A DNA stretch of 64,000 nucleotides from Desulfarculales bacterium UBA696 (lineage in GTDB: Bacteria; Desulfobacterota; Syntrophobacteria; Syntrophobacterales; Syntrophobacteraceae). Numbering within the stretch: the first letter of the stretch is position 1; each line of letters starts with the position of its first letter. Positions 24,605 to 32,841 of this stretch are shown here, piece by piece. The notes below the pieces were generated by a model, which was given only the letters and a program-made list of their open reading frames with translations, was not told the DNA's origin and did not search any database. The stretch lies in contig DBMO01000012.1 in assembly GCA_002298995.1 (NCBI GenBank), forward strand, positions 1-64,000. The letters are read 5' to 3'. A program made the translations under genes and the position numbers.

Positions 24605-24619
24605 TATGGCGCCATTATA
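24602..24619 (-). promoter_or_regulatory. Leaderless promoter and palindrome of the restriction operon
   Basis: On the minus strand a perfect -10 TATAAT (24614-24619) overlaps the palindrome ATGGCGCCAT, and the ATG begins 9 nt further on. No good -35 is present, suggesting an activator or an autoregulatory site. Confidence 0.4.
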
Positions 24620-24841
24620 GCGCAAAACGCAATTCGGTTTTGTGTTGGCGGTATTCGGCTTGGCAGAGGCGCCATAAAAATCCGGACGGCGCTTCAGCAT
24701 ATTGACCCCCTCTGCGCTTCGCGCCCGGATAGAAATCCGTGCCACCCTTTCCATCGCAGGCTCCTGAAGCCAAAAAGGAAGTACCGTGTATCAGGGATTT
24801 CGCGTTCGAACGACAGCCTCTTAACAGCGCCCACCCAACAC

Positions 24842-25498
24842 TCACTTCTCCGAGCCCAGCAAAACATCTTCCGAAAGGGCGCAGAGGATGTGGCCGGCTG
24901 TGATGTGGCATTCCTGGATGATGGCTGTTGTCGGGGATTGAACGTGCAGGATGCAGTCGCACAGGTCGTCCATTTCAGCTCCGGGAACCCCGGCGAACCC
25001 GAGCGTCCCGATGCCGTTTTCCCTGGCAAGCTTGAGGGCCCTCAGCACGTTTGGCGACCGTCCGCTCGTGCTGATTCCCAGTGCGACGTCGCCGGGCCTT
25101 CCCAGGGCGGACAGCTGCCTGGCGAAAATTTCGTCAAATTCGGAGTCGTTGGCTATCGAGGTCAGGATTGACGAATCGGTTGTGAGGGCAATCGCAGGCA
25201 GGGCCCGGCGCTCGCGCTTGAGGCGGTTTACGAATTCGGCCGCTATGTGCTGCGCATCGGCTGCGCTCCCGCCGTTTCCGAAAATGAAAAGACGCCCGTC
25301 AGCCGCAAATGCCCCCGCAATTCTTCCCGCCATCAGGGGCAGTACTTCGAGACACGTTGGAATAAACGCGGTCTTTGCAGCGATGCTGTCGCGGATGTGC
25401 TGTTCTATGTACGATTTGAACCTGATCAATTTAGGCCCCTTTTCGTTTCGGTAAAGCCTTCCGCCAACAAACCGGCAAGCCAGCCGGAAAGATACCAT
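24842..25498 (-). CDS. gmhA: SIS-domain phosphosugar isomerase, GmhA-like
   Basis: An SIS-domain protein resembling sedoheptulose-7-phosphate isomerase (GmhA), first step of ADP-heptose synthesis. Hallmarks are FIFGNGGSAADAQHIAAEFVNR, ALTTDSSILTSIANDSEFD, GISTSGRSPNVLRAL and the C-terminal QECHITAGHILCALSE. The ATG at 25498 gives 218 residues, about 20 longer than typical GmhA; a TTG at 25429 would give the canonical start. DiaA-like proteins look similar, but the heptosyltransferase nearby favours heptose synthesis. It is transcribed away from the glycan operon. Confidence 0.88.
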   Translation of the reverse strand: MVSFRLACRFVGGRLYRNEKGPKLIRFKSYIEQHIRDSIAAKTAFIPTCLEVLPLMAGRIAGAFAADGRLFIFGNGGSAADAQHIAAEFVNRLKRERRALPAIALTTDSSILTSIANDSEFDEIFARQLSALGRPGDVALGISTSGRSPNVLRALKLARENGIGTLGFAGVPGAEMDDLCDCILHVQSPTTAIIQECHITAGHILCALSEDVLLGSEK

Positions 25499-25610
25499 AT
25501 ACCCTGACCTGGTAACAAATGATTCATCTTCCTGGATCTATAGCCATGCTGATGAAGGAATTTATGCTTAGCATCGGCCCCGGCGTGGCGCGGGCAAGGA
25601 ATTTCAAGGA

Positions 25611-25626
25611 TGGCATGGGGCTTGCT
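25611..25626 (+). promoter_or_regulatory. Sigma-54 promoter of the glycan operon
   Basis: TGGCATGGGGCTTGCT matches the -24/-12 consensus TGGCAYRNNNNTTGCW at every defined position. Transcription would start near 25637, leaving a leader of about 125 nt before rfbF. An enhancer-binding protein would be needed; none is encoded in the window. Confidence 0.65.
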
Positions 25627-25762
25627 CAATAACAGGACGGGTTCAGGACGCATTGCGAGCCCTTGTTCGCTCCAAACCTTCTAAAACAAGGTTGGTAAAG
25701 GATAAATCGGGAATTGGCGGCATCAGGTACCGGCGTCAAATTTTTGAAGAAGGGGATGCACA

Positions 25763-26536
25763 ATGAAGGTCGGAATTTTGGCAGGAGGGCTGGGAACCCG
25801 TCTTTCAGAGGAAACGGTGGTTAAACCCAAACCCCTGGTCGAAATCGGGGGCAAGCCGATCCTTTGGCACATTATGCGGAGCTTTGCCGATTACGGCTAC
25901 AACGAATTCGTGATCGCCCTTGGCTACAAGGGTGAGATGATAAAAGACTATTTTATCAACTACCGCAAAAGGAATTGCAGCCTCACGGTCCGGCTCGCGA
26001 CCGGCGACTTGATGGTCCACAACGGCCACGCGGAAGATTGGGTGATCCACTTGCTGGATACCGGCGACAAGACGCAAACCGGAGGACGTGTGAAGCGGAT
26101 TGCGCAGTTCATCGGTAAAGAGCCTTTCTTCCTGACCTACGGCGACGGTGTCTCCAATGTGGATCTGGACAAACTGGTAAAATTCCACCGGGAGCATGGG
26201 AAAACCGCCACGGTTACGGCCGTGCGCCCGCCTGCCCGCTTCGGCGGACTGACCTTCGAAAACGAGATCGTTTCGAGATTCGCCGAGAAGCCTCAAACGG
26301 GAGAAGGCTGGATAAACGGCGGGTTCTTTTTGCTCCAACCCGACATTGCAAACTACATAGACAGCGACGAACAATCATTTGAATCCAGGCCTCTGGAGCG
26401 ACTTACAAATGAAAACCAGCTCATGGCCTACCGCCATCATGACTTCTGGCAGTGTATGGATACCTTGAGAGACGTTCAATTGCTGGAGGGATTGTGGGCA
26501 TCTGGCAGCCCTCCATGGAGGAGGCCGAAGGCTTGA
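25763..26536 (+). CDS. rfbF: Glucose-1-phosphate cytidylyltransferase
   Basis: Makes CDP-glucose from CTP and glucose-1-phosphate, entry to the CDP-dideoxysugar branch of O-antigen synthesis. The 257-residue chain shows the nucleotidyltransferase signature ILAGGLGTRLSEET (5-18), VKPKPLVEIGGKPILWHIM, the FLTYGDGVSNVDL metal/substrate loop and the C-terminal YRHHDFWQCMDTLRD. The ATG follows an AGGGGATG-type site. It is the first gene of a 22-gene operon and overlaps the next gene's start. Confidence 0.96.
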   Translation: MKVGILAGGLGTRLSEETVVKPKPLVEIGGKPILWHIMRSFADYGYNEFVIALGYKGEMIKDYFINYRKRNCSLTVRLATGDLMVHNGHAEDWVIHLLDTGDKTQTGGRVKRIAQFIGKEPFFLTYGDGVSNVDLDKLVKFHREHGKTATVTAVRPPARFGGLTFENEIVSRFAEKPQTGEGWINGGFFLLQPDIANYIDSDEQSFESRPLERLTNENQLMAYRHHDFWQCMDTLRDVQLLEGLWASGSPPWRRPKA

Positions 26537-27513
26537 ATCACTCTTTCTGGCAAAACCGACCCGTCCTTGTAACAGGCGCAACCGGGCTCCTCGGGAGCTG
26601 GCTGGTCCGCCGTCTTCTTGAATCCCAGGCGGATATTACCTGTCTTGTTCGCGACTGGGTGCCTCAAAGTGAATTCGTGCGATCCGCCGTCATGGAGAAG
26701 GTGAAAGTTGTTCGCGGCGACATAAGGGACCGCGATTGCATCGAACGCACCCTGGGCGAGTATGAAATCGATACGGTTTTCCACCTGGCGGCCCAAACCA
26801 TTGTACAGATTGCCAACCGAAATCCGATTTCCACTTTCGAGAGCAACATTCAGGGCACCTGGAACCTTCTCGACGCCTGCCGGCACAGCCCAATGGTCAA
26901 GCAGATCGTTATTGCCTCCTCCGACAAGGCCTACGGCGACCACTATCATTTGCCGTACAGGGAAGACATTGCCCTGCAAGGGCGACATCCATACGATGTG
27001 AGCAAGTCCTGCGCGGATCTTATCGCCCAGTCCTACGCCGTCTCATACGACTTGCCGGTTGCGGTAACGCGTTGCGGAAATTTCTACGGCGGCGGGGACC
27101 TCAACTGGAATCGGATCGTTCCCGGCACAATCCGGTCGGCACTCTTGGGACAGGCTCCGGTGATCCGCTCCGACGGTTCATTTATCCGGGATTACCTCTA
27201 TGTGGAAGACGGGGCCGCGGCTTACATGCTCCTTGCCGAAAAGCTCGCCGAAAACCCCGACCTGCGAGGCCATGCCTTCAATTTCTCAAACGAGTTGCAG
27301 ACGACCGTCTTAAATCTCGTGCACAGGATCCTTCATCTCATGGGATCGGACCTGGTGCCTGATATCCGCAGCGAAGCCCAAAACGAGATCCGCCACCAGT
27401 ACCTCTGCGCGGCAAAGGCCCGAATGGAGCTGGGCTGGGAATCCTTGTACGGACTGGAAGACGGGCTGCGAAAGACAATTGAGTGGTACGGGGAATATTT
27501 CAATGGGCATTGA
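26533..27513 (+). CDS. rfbG: CDP-glucose 4,6-dehydratase
   Basis: Extended SDR that converts CDP-glucose to CDP-4-keto-6-deoxyglucose. It has the Rossmann motif VTGATGLLGSWLVRRL near the N-terminus, the catalytic Tyr/Lys in HPYDVSKSCADLI, the SSDKAYGDH segment and RDYLYVEDGA. The frame is open from 26452 with an ATG at 26515, but the best ribosome site (GGAGGAGG, 26517-26524) fits the TTG at 26533, which overlaps the rfbF stop as TTGA. It ends overlapping the next gene by 11 nt. Confidence 0.93.
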   Translation: MNHSFWQNRPVLVTGATGLLGSWLVRRLLESQADITCLVRDWVPQSEFVRSAVMEKVKVVRGDIRDRDCIERTLGEYEIDTVFHLAAQTIVQIANRNPISTFESNIQGTWNLLDACRHSPMVKQIVIASSDKAYGDHYHLPYREDIALQGRHPYDVSKSCADLIAQSYAVSYDLPVAVTRCGNFYGGGDLNWNRIVPGTIRSALLGQAPVIRSDGSFIRDYLYVEDGAAAYMLLAEKLAENPDLRGHAFNFSNELQTTVLNLVHRILHLMGSDLVPDIRSEAQNEIRHQYLCAAKARMELGWESLYGLEDGLRKTIEWYGEYFNGH

Positions 27514-28864
27514 AGGCGCCGCGCTTCGCAACAAAATTATGGCGCTGGTGGAAGAATATTACGCCACAGCGTTTCCGCCCGTGCAATTTGTGCCCGGAAA
27601 GACGCCGGTGCCCGTTTCCGGAAGAATCTTCGACGCCGAAGATATTCAATGCCTAGTCGATTCCTCGCTTGATTTTTGGCTGACAACCGGCCGCTTTGCG
27701 AAGACATTCGAGAAGGAATTTTCAAAATTCGTGGGTGCCGGGTATTCCTCTCTGACCAATTCCGGCTCCTCGGCCAATCTCCTTGCGATATCGAGCCTTA
27801 CCTCCCCGAGGCTGGGAGATCGCGCCCTCAAGGCCGGCGATGAAGTAATCACCGTCGCGGCGGGTTTTCCAACGACTGTAAATCCGATTATCCAGAATGG
27901 TCTGATTCCGGTATTCGTCGATATCAGCCTCCCCACATACAACATCGATACTGCACAGCTCGATCGCGCCATATCACAGCGCACGAAAGCGATTTTCCTG
28001 GCCCACACTCTCGGAAATCCATTTGACCTTGAAAAGGTGGCGGAGTTCGCAAAAGACCGCGGTCTATGGCTGGTCGAAGACTGCTGTGACGCGCTGGGCT
28101 CGACCTACAAGGGCCAAAATGCCGGCGCCTTCGGCGAACTGTCCACTTTCAGCTTCTACCCCGCCCATCACATCACCATGGGCGAGGGCGGGTGCGTATG
28201 CACAAACCGTCGGGACCTGAAGGTCCTGGTCGAATCTTTCAGGGATTGGGGACGTGATTGCTGGTGCGATACGGGTGAAGACAACACCTGCAAGCGGCGC
28301 TTCGAATGGAAGCTCGGGGACCTGCCCTTCGGCTACGACCACAAATATTGCTACTCGCATATCGGCTACAACCTCAAGGCTACCGACATGCAGGCCGCGG
28401 TCGGCGTATCCCAGATGAAAAAACTGCCAACCTTCATCGAGACCCGCCGCAAAAATTTCCAGATGCTCCACCGGGGGCTGAGCGACCTCCAGGAGTTCCT
28501 TATCCTGCCCGAGGCAACGCCGGGCAGCAATCCGAGTTGGTTTGGCTTTCCCATCACCGTAAGGGATAGTGCGCCGTTTAGCCGAAACGACCTGGTGCTC
28601 TTTCTCGACGAGCACAAAATAGCAACGCGCCTGCTTTTTGGCGGGAACCTCACCAGGCAGCCCGCCTACCGCGACGTCCCATTTCGCGTTGCGGGTGAGC
28701 TAAAGGTTTCGGATACCGTAATGAACCAGACATTCTGGATCGGGCTCTATCCCGGCATATCGGAGCCCATGATGGATTATGTGCTGGATGTATTCCATCG
28801 GATACCAAAAATATTGACGAAGTCCGGAAAGGTTTCCGCAAAGAGTGTTGCCAGCAGCCAGTGA
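27503..28864 (+). CDS. rfbH: CDP-4-keto-6-deoxyglucose 3-dehydrase (RfbH/E1-like)
   Basis: PMP- and iron-sulfur-dependent dehydrase removing the C3 hydroxyl of CDP-4-keto-6-deoxyglucose. In YPAHHITMGEGG the usual PLP-binding Lys of the DegT fold is replaced by His, the mark of this dehydrase class. The [2Fe-2S] ligands are visible as DCC in LVEDCCDAL followed by DCWCDTGEDNTC (C-x-C-x7-C). About 453 residues, full length. The classic pathway also needs an E3 iron-sulfur reductase (RfbI/AscD), which is not in this window. Confidence 0.94.
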   Translation: MGIEGAALRNKIMALVEEYYATAFPPVQFVPGKTPVPVSGRIFDAEDIQCLVDSSLDFWLTTGRFAKTFEKEFSKFVGAGYSSLTNSGSSANLLAISSLTSPRLGDRALKAGDEVITVAAGFPTTVNPIIQNGLIPVFVDISLPTYNIDTAQLDRAISQRTKAIFLAHTLGNPFDLEKVAEFAKDRGLWLVEDCCDALGSTYKGQNAGAFGELSTFSFYPAHHITMGEGGCVCTNRRDLKVLVESFRDWGRDCWCDTGEDNTCKRRFEWKLGDLPFGYDHKYCYSHIGYNLKATDMQAAVGVSQMKKLPTFIETRRKNFQMLHRGLSDLQEFLILPEATPGSNPSWFGFPITVRDSAPFSRNDLVLFLDEHKIATRLLFGGNLTRQPAYRDVPFRVAGELKVSDTVMNQTFWIGLYPGISEPMMDYVLDVFHRIPKILTKSGKVSAKSVASSQ

Positions 28865-28893
28865 CAATTGCCTGGCCGATTCGGGAGGAACTC

Positions 28894-30402
28894 ATGCTTA
28901 CACTCAAATCCCTGCAGCCGCTCTTTATATTCGAGATGGCAAACAATCACATGGGCCTGCCGGAGCACGGCCTTAAAATCATCAGGGAATTCAAAAAAAT
29001 CTCCGCCGAGTTCCCCTTCAACTTCGCTTTCAAGCTGCAGTACCGACAGTTGGACACCTTCATACACCCCGACTACAAGCACCGGACCGACTTCAAATAC
29101 GTCAAGCGCTTCATGGAGACCCGCCTCACTCCAGACCAGTTCAAGATGCTGCGAGATGAAATCGGGGCGCAGGGGTTTATCGCAGTCTGCACTCCTTTCG
29201 ACGAAGAATCCGTGGATATGATCGAGCAGCACGATTTCGATATCATCAAGATCGCGAGTTGCTCTTTCAACGATTGGCCTCTCCTTGAAAGGATCGCCGG
29301 GGCGGAAAAACCGATCATTGCATCGACCGCCGGCATCGCCCTTCAGGAAATCGACAAGGTGGTGAGCTTTTTCGAGCACAGAAACAAAGACCTCGCCCTC
29401 ATGCACTGCGTGGCGCAGTATCCAACGCCGGCGGCCCAACTGCAGCTCAACCAGATCGACCTGCTCAAATCCAGGTATCCACAGATAAGGATCGGGTATT
29501 CCACCCATGAAGCCCCAACCGAGCTTGACAGCGTAAAAGTGGCGGTAGGAAAGGGAGTTACCCTTTTTGAAAAGCACGTCGGCGCACCGGATGCCGGGAT
29601 CAAACTGAACGACTACTCGGCAAGCCCCGATCAGGCTTATGATTGGTTGAAGGCGGCCTGGAGAGCTTTTGAAATTTGCGGGGTGTCGGAAAAGCGGGCC
29701 GATTTCAGCGAGGGTGAACTGTCGAGTCTCCGTTCGCTGCAAAGGGGACTTTTCGCCAAAAAAGATTTCAAAAAAGGTGAGAGAATCCCCCATGACGCAT
29801 TGTTTGCGGCCATTCCCACAATGGATGGACACGTTACGGCAAACGATCTGTCCAAATATACCGAAGTCTACGCCTCATGCGATATCGAGGCGAATGCTCC
29901 CCTGCTTTCATTGAATACTTCGATTCGAAACGTAAGGGACAAGGTCTACAAGATCGTCCAGGATGTAAAGCAACTCCTTATCAAAAGCGGGGTCACCATT
30001 CCCGCCCAGGTCGACCTCGAAATCTCCCATCACTACGGGATCGACCGTTTCTTCGAATTCGGGCTCACCATGATGACGGTCGTAAACCGCGTGTACTGCA
30101 AAAAGCTGATAGTGCTGCTCCCCGGCCAGAAACATCCCACCCAGTACCACCAGCAAAAAGAAGAGACCTTCCATATCCTCTATGGGGATGTCGATATAGA
30201 ACTGGACGGCGTAAGCAGGCTCCTGAAAACGGGTGAGACGGTCACGGTGGAAAGAGGCGTGCGCCATTTCTTCGGCAGCGAGACAGGGGCAATCATCGAG
30301 GAGATTTCATCGACGCACTACGCCAATGATTCCTTCTATCTCGATCCGGCAATCGCCCGGAACGAGAACCGGAAGACACTTTTAACCTACTGGTTTAACT
30401 AA
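28894..30402 (+). CDS. NeuB-like nonulosonate synthase fused to a cupin domain
   Basis: A 502-residue fusion. Residues about 1-270 are a NeuB-type TIM barrel (FIFEMANNHMG, FAFKLQYRQLDTFIHP, IKIASCSFNDWPLL, HCVAQYPTP, GYSTHE) that joins phosphoenolpyruvate to an amino-sugar or aldose. About 280-350 is an antifreeze-like SAF domain (RSLQRGLFAKKDFKKGERI). The last 110 residues are a cupin with PGQKHPTQYHQQKEETFHIL metal ligands, perhaps an isomerase acting on the product. The ATG at 28894 follows GGGAGGA. The product sugar is unknown: no NeuC- or CMP-transferase gene is seen. Confidence 0.88.
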   Translation: MLTLKSLQPLFIFEMANNHMGLPEHGLKIIREFKKISAEFPFNFAFKLQYRQLDTFIHPDYKHRTDFKYVKRFMETRLTPDQFKMLRDEIGAQGFIAVCTPFDEESVDMIEQHDFDIIKIASCSFNDWPLLERIAGAEKPIIASTAGIALQEIDKVVSFFEHRNKDLALMHCVAQYPTPAAQLQLNQIDLLKSRYPQIRIGYSTHEAPTELDSVKVAVGKGVTLFEKHVGAPDAGIKLNDYSASPDQAYDWLKAAWRAFEICGVSEKRADFSEGELSSLRSLQRGLFAKKDFKKGERIPHDALFAAIPTMDGHVTANDLSKYTEVYASCDIEANAPLLSLNTSIRNVRDKVYKIVQDVKQLLIKSGVTIPAQVDLEISHHYGIDRFFEFGLTMMTVVNRVYCKKLIVLLPGQKHPTQYHQQKEETFHILYGDVDIELDGVSRLLKTGETVTVERGVRHFFGSETGAIIEEISSTHYANDSFYLDPAIARNENRKTLLTYWFN

Positions 30403-31016
30403 TGAAAACTATCGTATGGGATGTGGACGACGTACTCAACGACTTAATGAGAGTGTGGTTCGAAGATTGGGCGGCATCTAGTGGCGCAAGCCGCTCAGTT
30501 CGCTATGAACAGCTCACGTCCAATCCCCCGCATCGGATTCTTAACATCGACCATTCGCAATACCTGGCATCTCTCGACGACTTCAGGGTTTCGGGCAAAG
30601 CGGGAAAAATGGCTCCCATCGCCGAGGTGCTCGACTGGTTTTCCCGATATGGCGATGCTGCTCATCACGTGGCGCTCACCGCCACGCCTTTGTCCGCCGG
30701 CCATGTTTCGGCGGAATGGGTGATGCGAAATTACGGGCAATGGATCAGGTCCTTTAACGTGATCCCATCGCAGCGGCCTGGAGTCGAAGCGCCGCAATAC
30801 CATGCAAAAAAGCACGATTTCCTTGCCTGGTGGGGCAAGGCCGACGTTGTGGTCGATGACAATGAGGAAAACATTGAAGGAGCGCGCTCTCTTGGCATTC
30901 GCGCCGTGCTATTTCCGCGGCCGTGGAATGGTTCGACCCTTAAAGTGGCGGAAGCCCTTGTCGAACTCACGCAAATATTGTTAAGCCCGGCTCGGGATTT
31001 ACCACAAAAGGTCTGA
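30402..31016 (+). CDS. HAD-superfamily hydrolase-like protein
   Basis: A 204-residue HAD-type phosphatase candidate: the DxD nucleophile motif is IVWDVDDVLND (residues 4-14), motif II is a Thr in VALTATPL, and the C-terminal acidic motif is VVVDDNEENIEGARSLG. It starts exactly on the stop of the NeuB-cupin gene, so they are translationally coupled; removing the phosphate from that enzyme's product is the simplest role, as in sialic-acid-9-phosphate or Kdo-8-phosphate pathways. That role is inference. Confidence 0.75.
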   Translation: MKTIVWDVDDVLNDLMRVWFEDWAASSGASRSVRYEQLTSNPPHRILNIDHSQYLASLDDFRVSGKAGKMAPIAEVLDWFSRYGDAAHHVALTATPLSAGHVSAEWVMRNYGQWIRSFNVIPSQRPGVEAPQYHAKKHDFLAWWGKADVVVDDNEENIEGARSLGIRAVLFPRPWNGSTLKVAEALVELTQILLSPARDLPQKV

Positions 31017-31022
31017 TTCAAG

Positions 31023-32810
31023 ATGATCAAGCTTTCGGATTACGTTGCACTACGAGTAGCTCAAGAGGGAGTAAAACACGTTTTCCTCCTGGCGGGCGGC
31101 GGGGCCATGCACCTGGTGGACTCTTTCGGAAGACGCCCCGATTTCGAATACGTCTGCAATCTCCACGAACAGGCATGCTCTATAGCCGCCGATGCCTACG
31201 GGCAGTGCACCAATAATTTGGGAGTAGCACTTGTCACAACCGGGCCGGGCGGCACCAATGCAATCACCGGACTTGCCGGAGCATGGCTCGATTCGACTCC
31301 CTGCATGTTTATTTCGGGCCAGGTAAAGCGCGCCGACCTCATGGCCGGTCGAGGGGTCCGGCAGATGGGGTTTCAGGAACTCGATATCATTCGGATTGTT
31401 GAATCGCTCACCAAATACGCGGTAACGGTCACCGACCCTCTTTCAATAAAATACCACATCGACAAAGCCCTTTACCTCGCTCGCAGCGGCCGCCCCGGAC
31501 CGGTATGGATTGACATTCCGTTGGACGTGCAGTCGGCGGCCATGGATGAGACAAATCTCGAGGGTTTCACCCCGGCGGATGATGGTGATTGCGACCGTAA
31601 GCAGCTTGAAAATCAGGTGAAGGCGGCAATCGAGCTTTTGAACGGCTCGCAAAGGCCTCTATTGCTTGTGGGAAACGGTGTAAGACTCGCAAAGGCCCTA
31701 GACGAGGCAAATCATCTCTTCGATGCCCTCCAGGTACCGGTTCTTACCACCTGGAAAACTGCGGACCTTCTCTCGGAAGACCATCCGCTCTATATCGGAA
31801 GGCCCGGCTCGATTGGCCAGCGGGCGGCAAATTTCGCCCAGCAGAATGCCGACTTTATTCTCATCATCGGGGCGCGCCTTGATCTGGGACAAACGGCCTA
31901 CAACCATCAAAACTTCGCGCCAGGGGCCAGGAAGGTGATAATCGACGTCGATCCGGCCGAAATCGGGAAAATGGATTTGAAAGTCGATGTTCCCATCCGG
32001 GCCGGCGCAAAAGAGGCCATCCTGGAGTTCATCCGACAGGCGGGAAGCATTGCCCGAAAAGACCGATCCGGCTGGTGGGAACGCTGCAGGCAGTGGAAGA
32101 AAAAATACCCCGTCATTCTCCCCGAGTACTGGAATGAGCGAGACGGAGTCAGCACCTATGTACTGATCGATGTGCTATCCGATGAGATGAGTTCCGATGA
32201 CCTGCTTGTCCCGGGGAGTTCGGGGACGTGCAGCGAGGTTACCATGCAGGCGTTTCGAGTGAAGCGCGGCATGCGAATCTTCAATACCCAGGGGTTGGGA
32301 TCGATGGGATTCGGGATTTCGGCAAGCATCGGGGGATGCCTTGCCTCGGGCGGGAAACGTACCGTTTGCGTAGATGGAGACGGTGGATTTCAGATGAATA
32401 TCCAGGAACTCGAGACCATCAGGCGTCTGAATCTTCCGATAAAGTTTTTCGTATTGAACAACCGCGGCTATGCATCGATCCAGGCGACTCAGAAGAACTA
32501 CTTTGACGGCTTTTTTGTCGGGAGCAACAGGGAAAGCGGCATGACGCTGCCCGATATCCGAAAGGTTGCCGCCGCTTTCGGGCTTAAAACCGAAATTATC
32601 GAAAGCCACGAAAACATCAGGGAAAAAGTGCGGGAAATCCTGCAAGCTGAGGGCCCCCTGGTCTGTGAAGTAATCGTTTCACCCAATCAGGCGACTGCCC
32701 CCAGGGTTTCATCTGTAAAGAATGAAGACGGCACCATGTCTTCCAGGCCGATGGAGGATATGTGGCCGTTTCTGGACCGGGAAGAACTTGCCGGGAATAT
32801 GCTTTGGTAA
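31023..32810 (+). CDS. ThDP-dependent acetolactate-synthase-like enzyme (YerE-like?)
   Basis: A 595-residue enzyme of the acetohydroxyacid-synthase superfamily: catalytic Glu49 in CNLHEQACS, TTGPGGTNAITGLAGAW, the central FAD/nucleotide-type domain and the ThDP-Mg motif CVDGDGGFQMNIQEL...NN. Given the CDP-dideoxysugar genes just upstream, a plausible role is like YerE, which transfers an acetyl unit from pyruvate to C4 of a CDP-3,6-dideoxyhexulose to give a branched yersiniose-type sugar. A plain acetolactate synthase is less likely in this context and no small subunit gene is present. Confidence 0.8.
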   Translation: MIKLSDYVALRVAQEGVKHVFLLAGGGAMHLVDSFGRRPDFEYVCNLHEQACSIAADAYGQCTNNLGVALVTTGPGGTNAITGLAGAWLDSTPCMFISGQVKRADLMAGRGVRQMGFQELDIIRIVESLTKYAVTVTDPLSIKYHIDKALYLARSGRPGPVWIDIPLDVQSAAMDETNLEGFTPADDGDCDRKQLENQVKAAIELLNGSQRPLLLVGNGVRLAKALDEANHLFDALQVPVLTTWKTADLLSEDHPLYIGRPGSIGQRAANFAQQNADFILIIGARLDLGQTAYNHQNFAPGARKVIIDVDPAEIGKMDLKVDVPIRAGAKEAILEFIRQAGSIARKDRSGWWERCRQWKKKYPVILPEYWNERDGVSTYVLIDVLSDEMSSDDLLVPGSSGTCSEVTMQAFRVKRGMRIFNTQGLGSMGFGISASIGGCLASGGKRTVCVDGDGGFQMNIQELETIRRLNLPIKFFVLNNRGYASIQATQKNYFDGFFVGSNRESGMTLPDIRKVAAAFGLKTEIIESHENIREKVREILQAEGPLVCEVIVSPNQATAPRVSSVKNEDGTMSSRPMEDMWPFLDREELAGNMLW

Positions 32811-32841
32811 GCGCCAAGTACTCGATAGGACAATTCTGAAA

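Noticed and set aside
20740..24835. Short inverted match (GGTGGGCGC near 20745 and GCGCCCACC near 24825) as ends of the restriction island
   Set aside because: Nine bases in GC-rich DNA are not evidence for attachment sites; no direct repeats were seen.
28777..29832. A 351-codon open frame opposite the NeuB-cupin gene
   Set aside because: Antisense shadow; the plus-strand gene has recognisable domains.
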